Assembly: GCA_951801995.1 (NCBI GenBank)
Contig: CATOOY010000064.1
Span: 1 to 5,484, forward strand
Direction: 5' to 3'
Length of the DNA stretch: 5,484 nucleotides
From: an uncultured Erysipelotrichaceae bacterium
Lineage (GTDB): Bacteria > Bacillota_I > Bacilli_A > RF39 > UBA660
Shown in pieces: positions 5,155 through 5,484 of the stretch; position 1 is the first letter of the stretch, and every line of letters starts with the position of its first letter. The position numbers were made by a program, and so were the translations under genes. Under the pieces are notes generated by a model that saw only the letters and a list, made by a program, of their open reading frames with translations, had not been told where the DNA came from and searched no databases.

Positions 5155-5484
5155 ATGCTACTTTATCATTACTTTGGACTTGTTTTTGGAATTGTCTTGG
5201 CATATCTGTTTCCATATAAATTCTATTGTCACTTTCTTGTCTTAGTGTGGTTATTTTTACTTCTGGTTTTACATATTTTAATGTCTGTTTTACTTTATCT
5301 GCTAATGTGGTCATACTGTAATGTGATATATATGTTTCCATTTCGGCTAATTTTAAATAATATACGCCTTTTGGAATATGGTAATTAATACGAAGATATT
5401 TATCAAATTCTTCTTTTTTGCATCCAAAGTTTTTAGCTTCTTCTATTTGTTCTTCTAATTCCTTTAAATTATCTGGCTCTGTAT
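5153..5484 (-). CDS. C-terminal part of an unrecognised soluble protein (runs off the right edge)
   Basis: The minus-strand frame is open from the window edge (first whole codon 5482-5480) to TAA at 5155-5153, giving the last 109 residues; the start lies outside. An internal ATG at 5341 would give 62 residues but has no convincing ribosome site and the frame is open well beyond it, so the longer reading is better. The visible part is hydrophilic. It has a Glu/Lys-rich probable helix or coiled coil (about visible residues 4-30, ELEEQIEEAKNF), then YLRINYHIPKGVYYLKLAEMETYI, then SMTTLADKVKQTLKY, a predicted strand KPEVKITTLRQ, and a polar Gln-rich tail. It contains no membrane segment and one cysteine. 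It lacks MltG or O-methyltransferase motifs, the products expected here by B. subtilis gene order. I do not recognise the family. Confidence 0.72.
   Translation of the reverse strand, partial: TEPDNLKELEEQIEEAKNFGCKKEEFDKYLRINYHIPKGVYYLKLAEMETYISHYSMTTLADKVKQTLKYVKPEVKITTLRQESDNRIYMETDMPRQFQKQVQSNDKVA

Noticed and set aside
4936..5388. Plus-strand open frame of 150 codons that looks like a membrane protein
   Set aside because: Its Phe/Leu/Ile runs come from reading A-rich minus-strand coding DNA backwards. It crosses the YrrN-like start, a terminator and the right-edge gene, and no ribosome site precedes it.

Overview
The window is AT-rich (well under 35% GC by eye, not computed) and uses the standard code: Trp is TGG, and TGA acts as a stop. 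Codon choice, AAGGAG-type ribosome binding sites and the gene set point to a low-GC Bacillota, of the Bacilli/Erysipelotrichia/RF39 or Clostridia kind. The species cannot be named from this sequence. Everything recognisable is chromosomal housekeeping: cell-wall synthesis, transcript cleavage and wobble-tRNA modification. There is no sign of phage, transposase, CRISPR or toxin-antitoxin genes.

Left end (1-323): the 5' part of a minus-strand gene runs off the window edge. It has a good Shine-Dalgarno and a perfect extended -10 box, and is divergent from the next gene. Positions 324-2285 (+) encode a class A penicillin-binding protein, a bifunctional glycosyltransferase/transpeptidase. Its real start is 48 codons inside the longest open frame.

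Convergent junction (2286-2525): no gene is visible, but the stretch is dense in RNA structure. It holds an intrinsic terminator for the PBP gene, one or two for greA, an extra 12-bp hairpin that is continuous only in greA-sense RNA, and a pair of near-identical inverted 19/20-base words. These words place the same sequence in the 3' untranslated regions of both convergent genes.

Right part (2526-5114, all minus strand): transcription runs leftward through two paired U32-family genes that resemble Bacillus subtilis yrrN and yrrO (tRNA U34 hydroxylation), then greA. The order matches the B. subtilis yrrN-yrrO-udk-greA cluster with udk absent. The two U32 genes are translationally adjacent: the Shine-Dalgarno of the second overlaps the stop codon of the first. 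greA also has its own strong promoter, whose -35 box overlaps the yrrO-like stop codon. Upstream (5153-5484, minus) is the C-terminal part of an unrecognised soluble protein, closed by a terminator whose stem contains the stop codon.

No new multi-gene system is visible. The items most worth a second look are the mirrored, structured 3' UTR region between the PBP gene and greA, the cysteine-free YrrN-like partner protein, and the two partial genes at the window edges.
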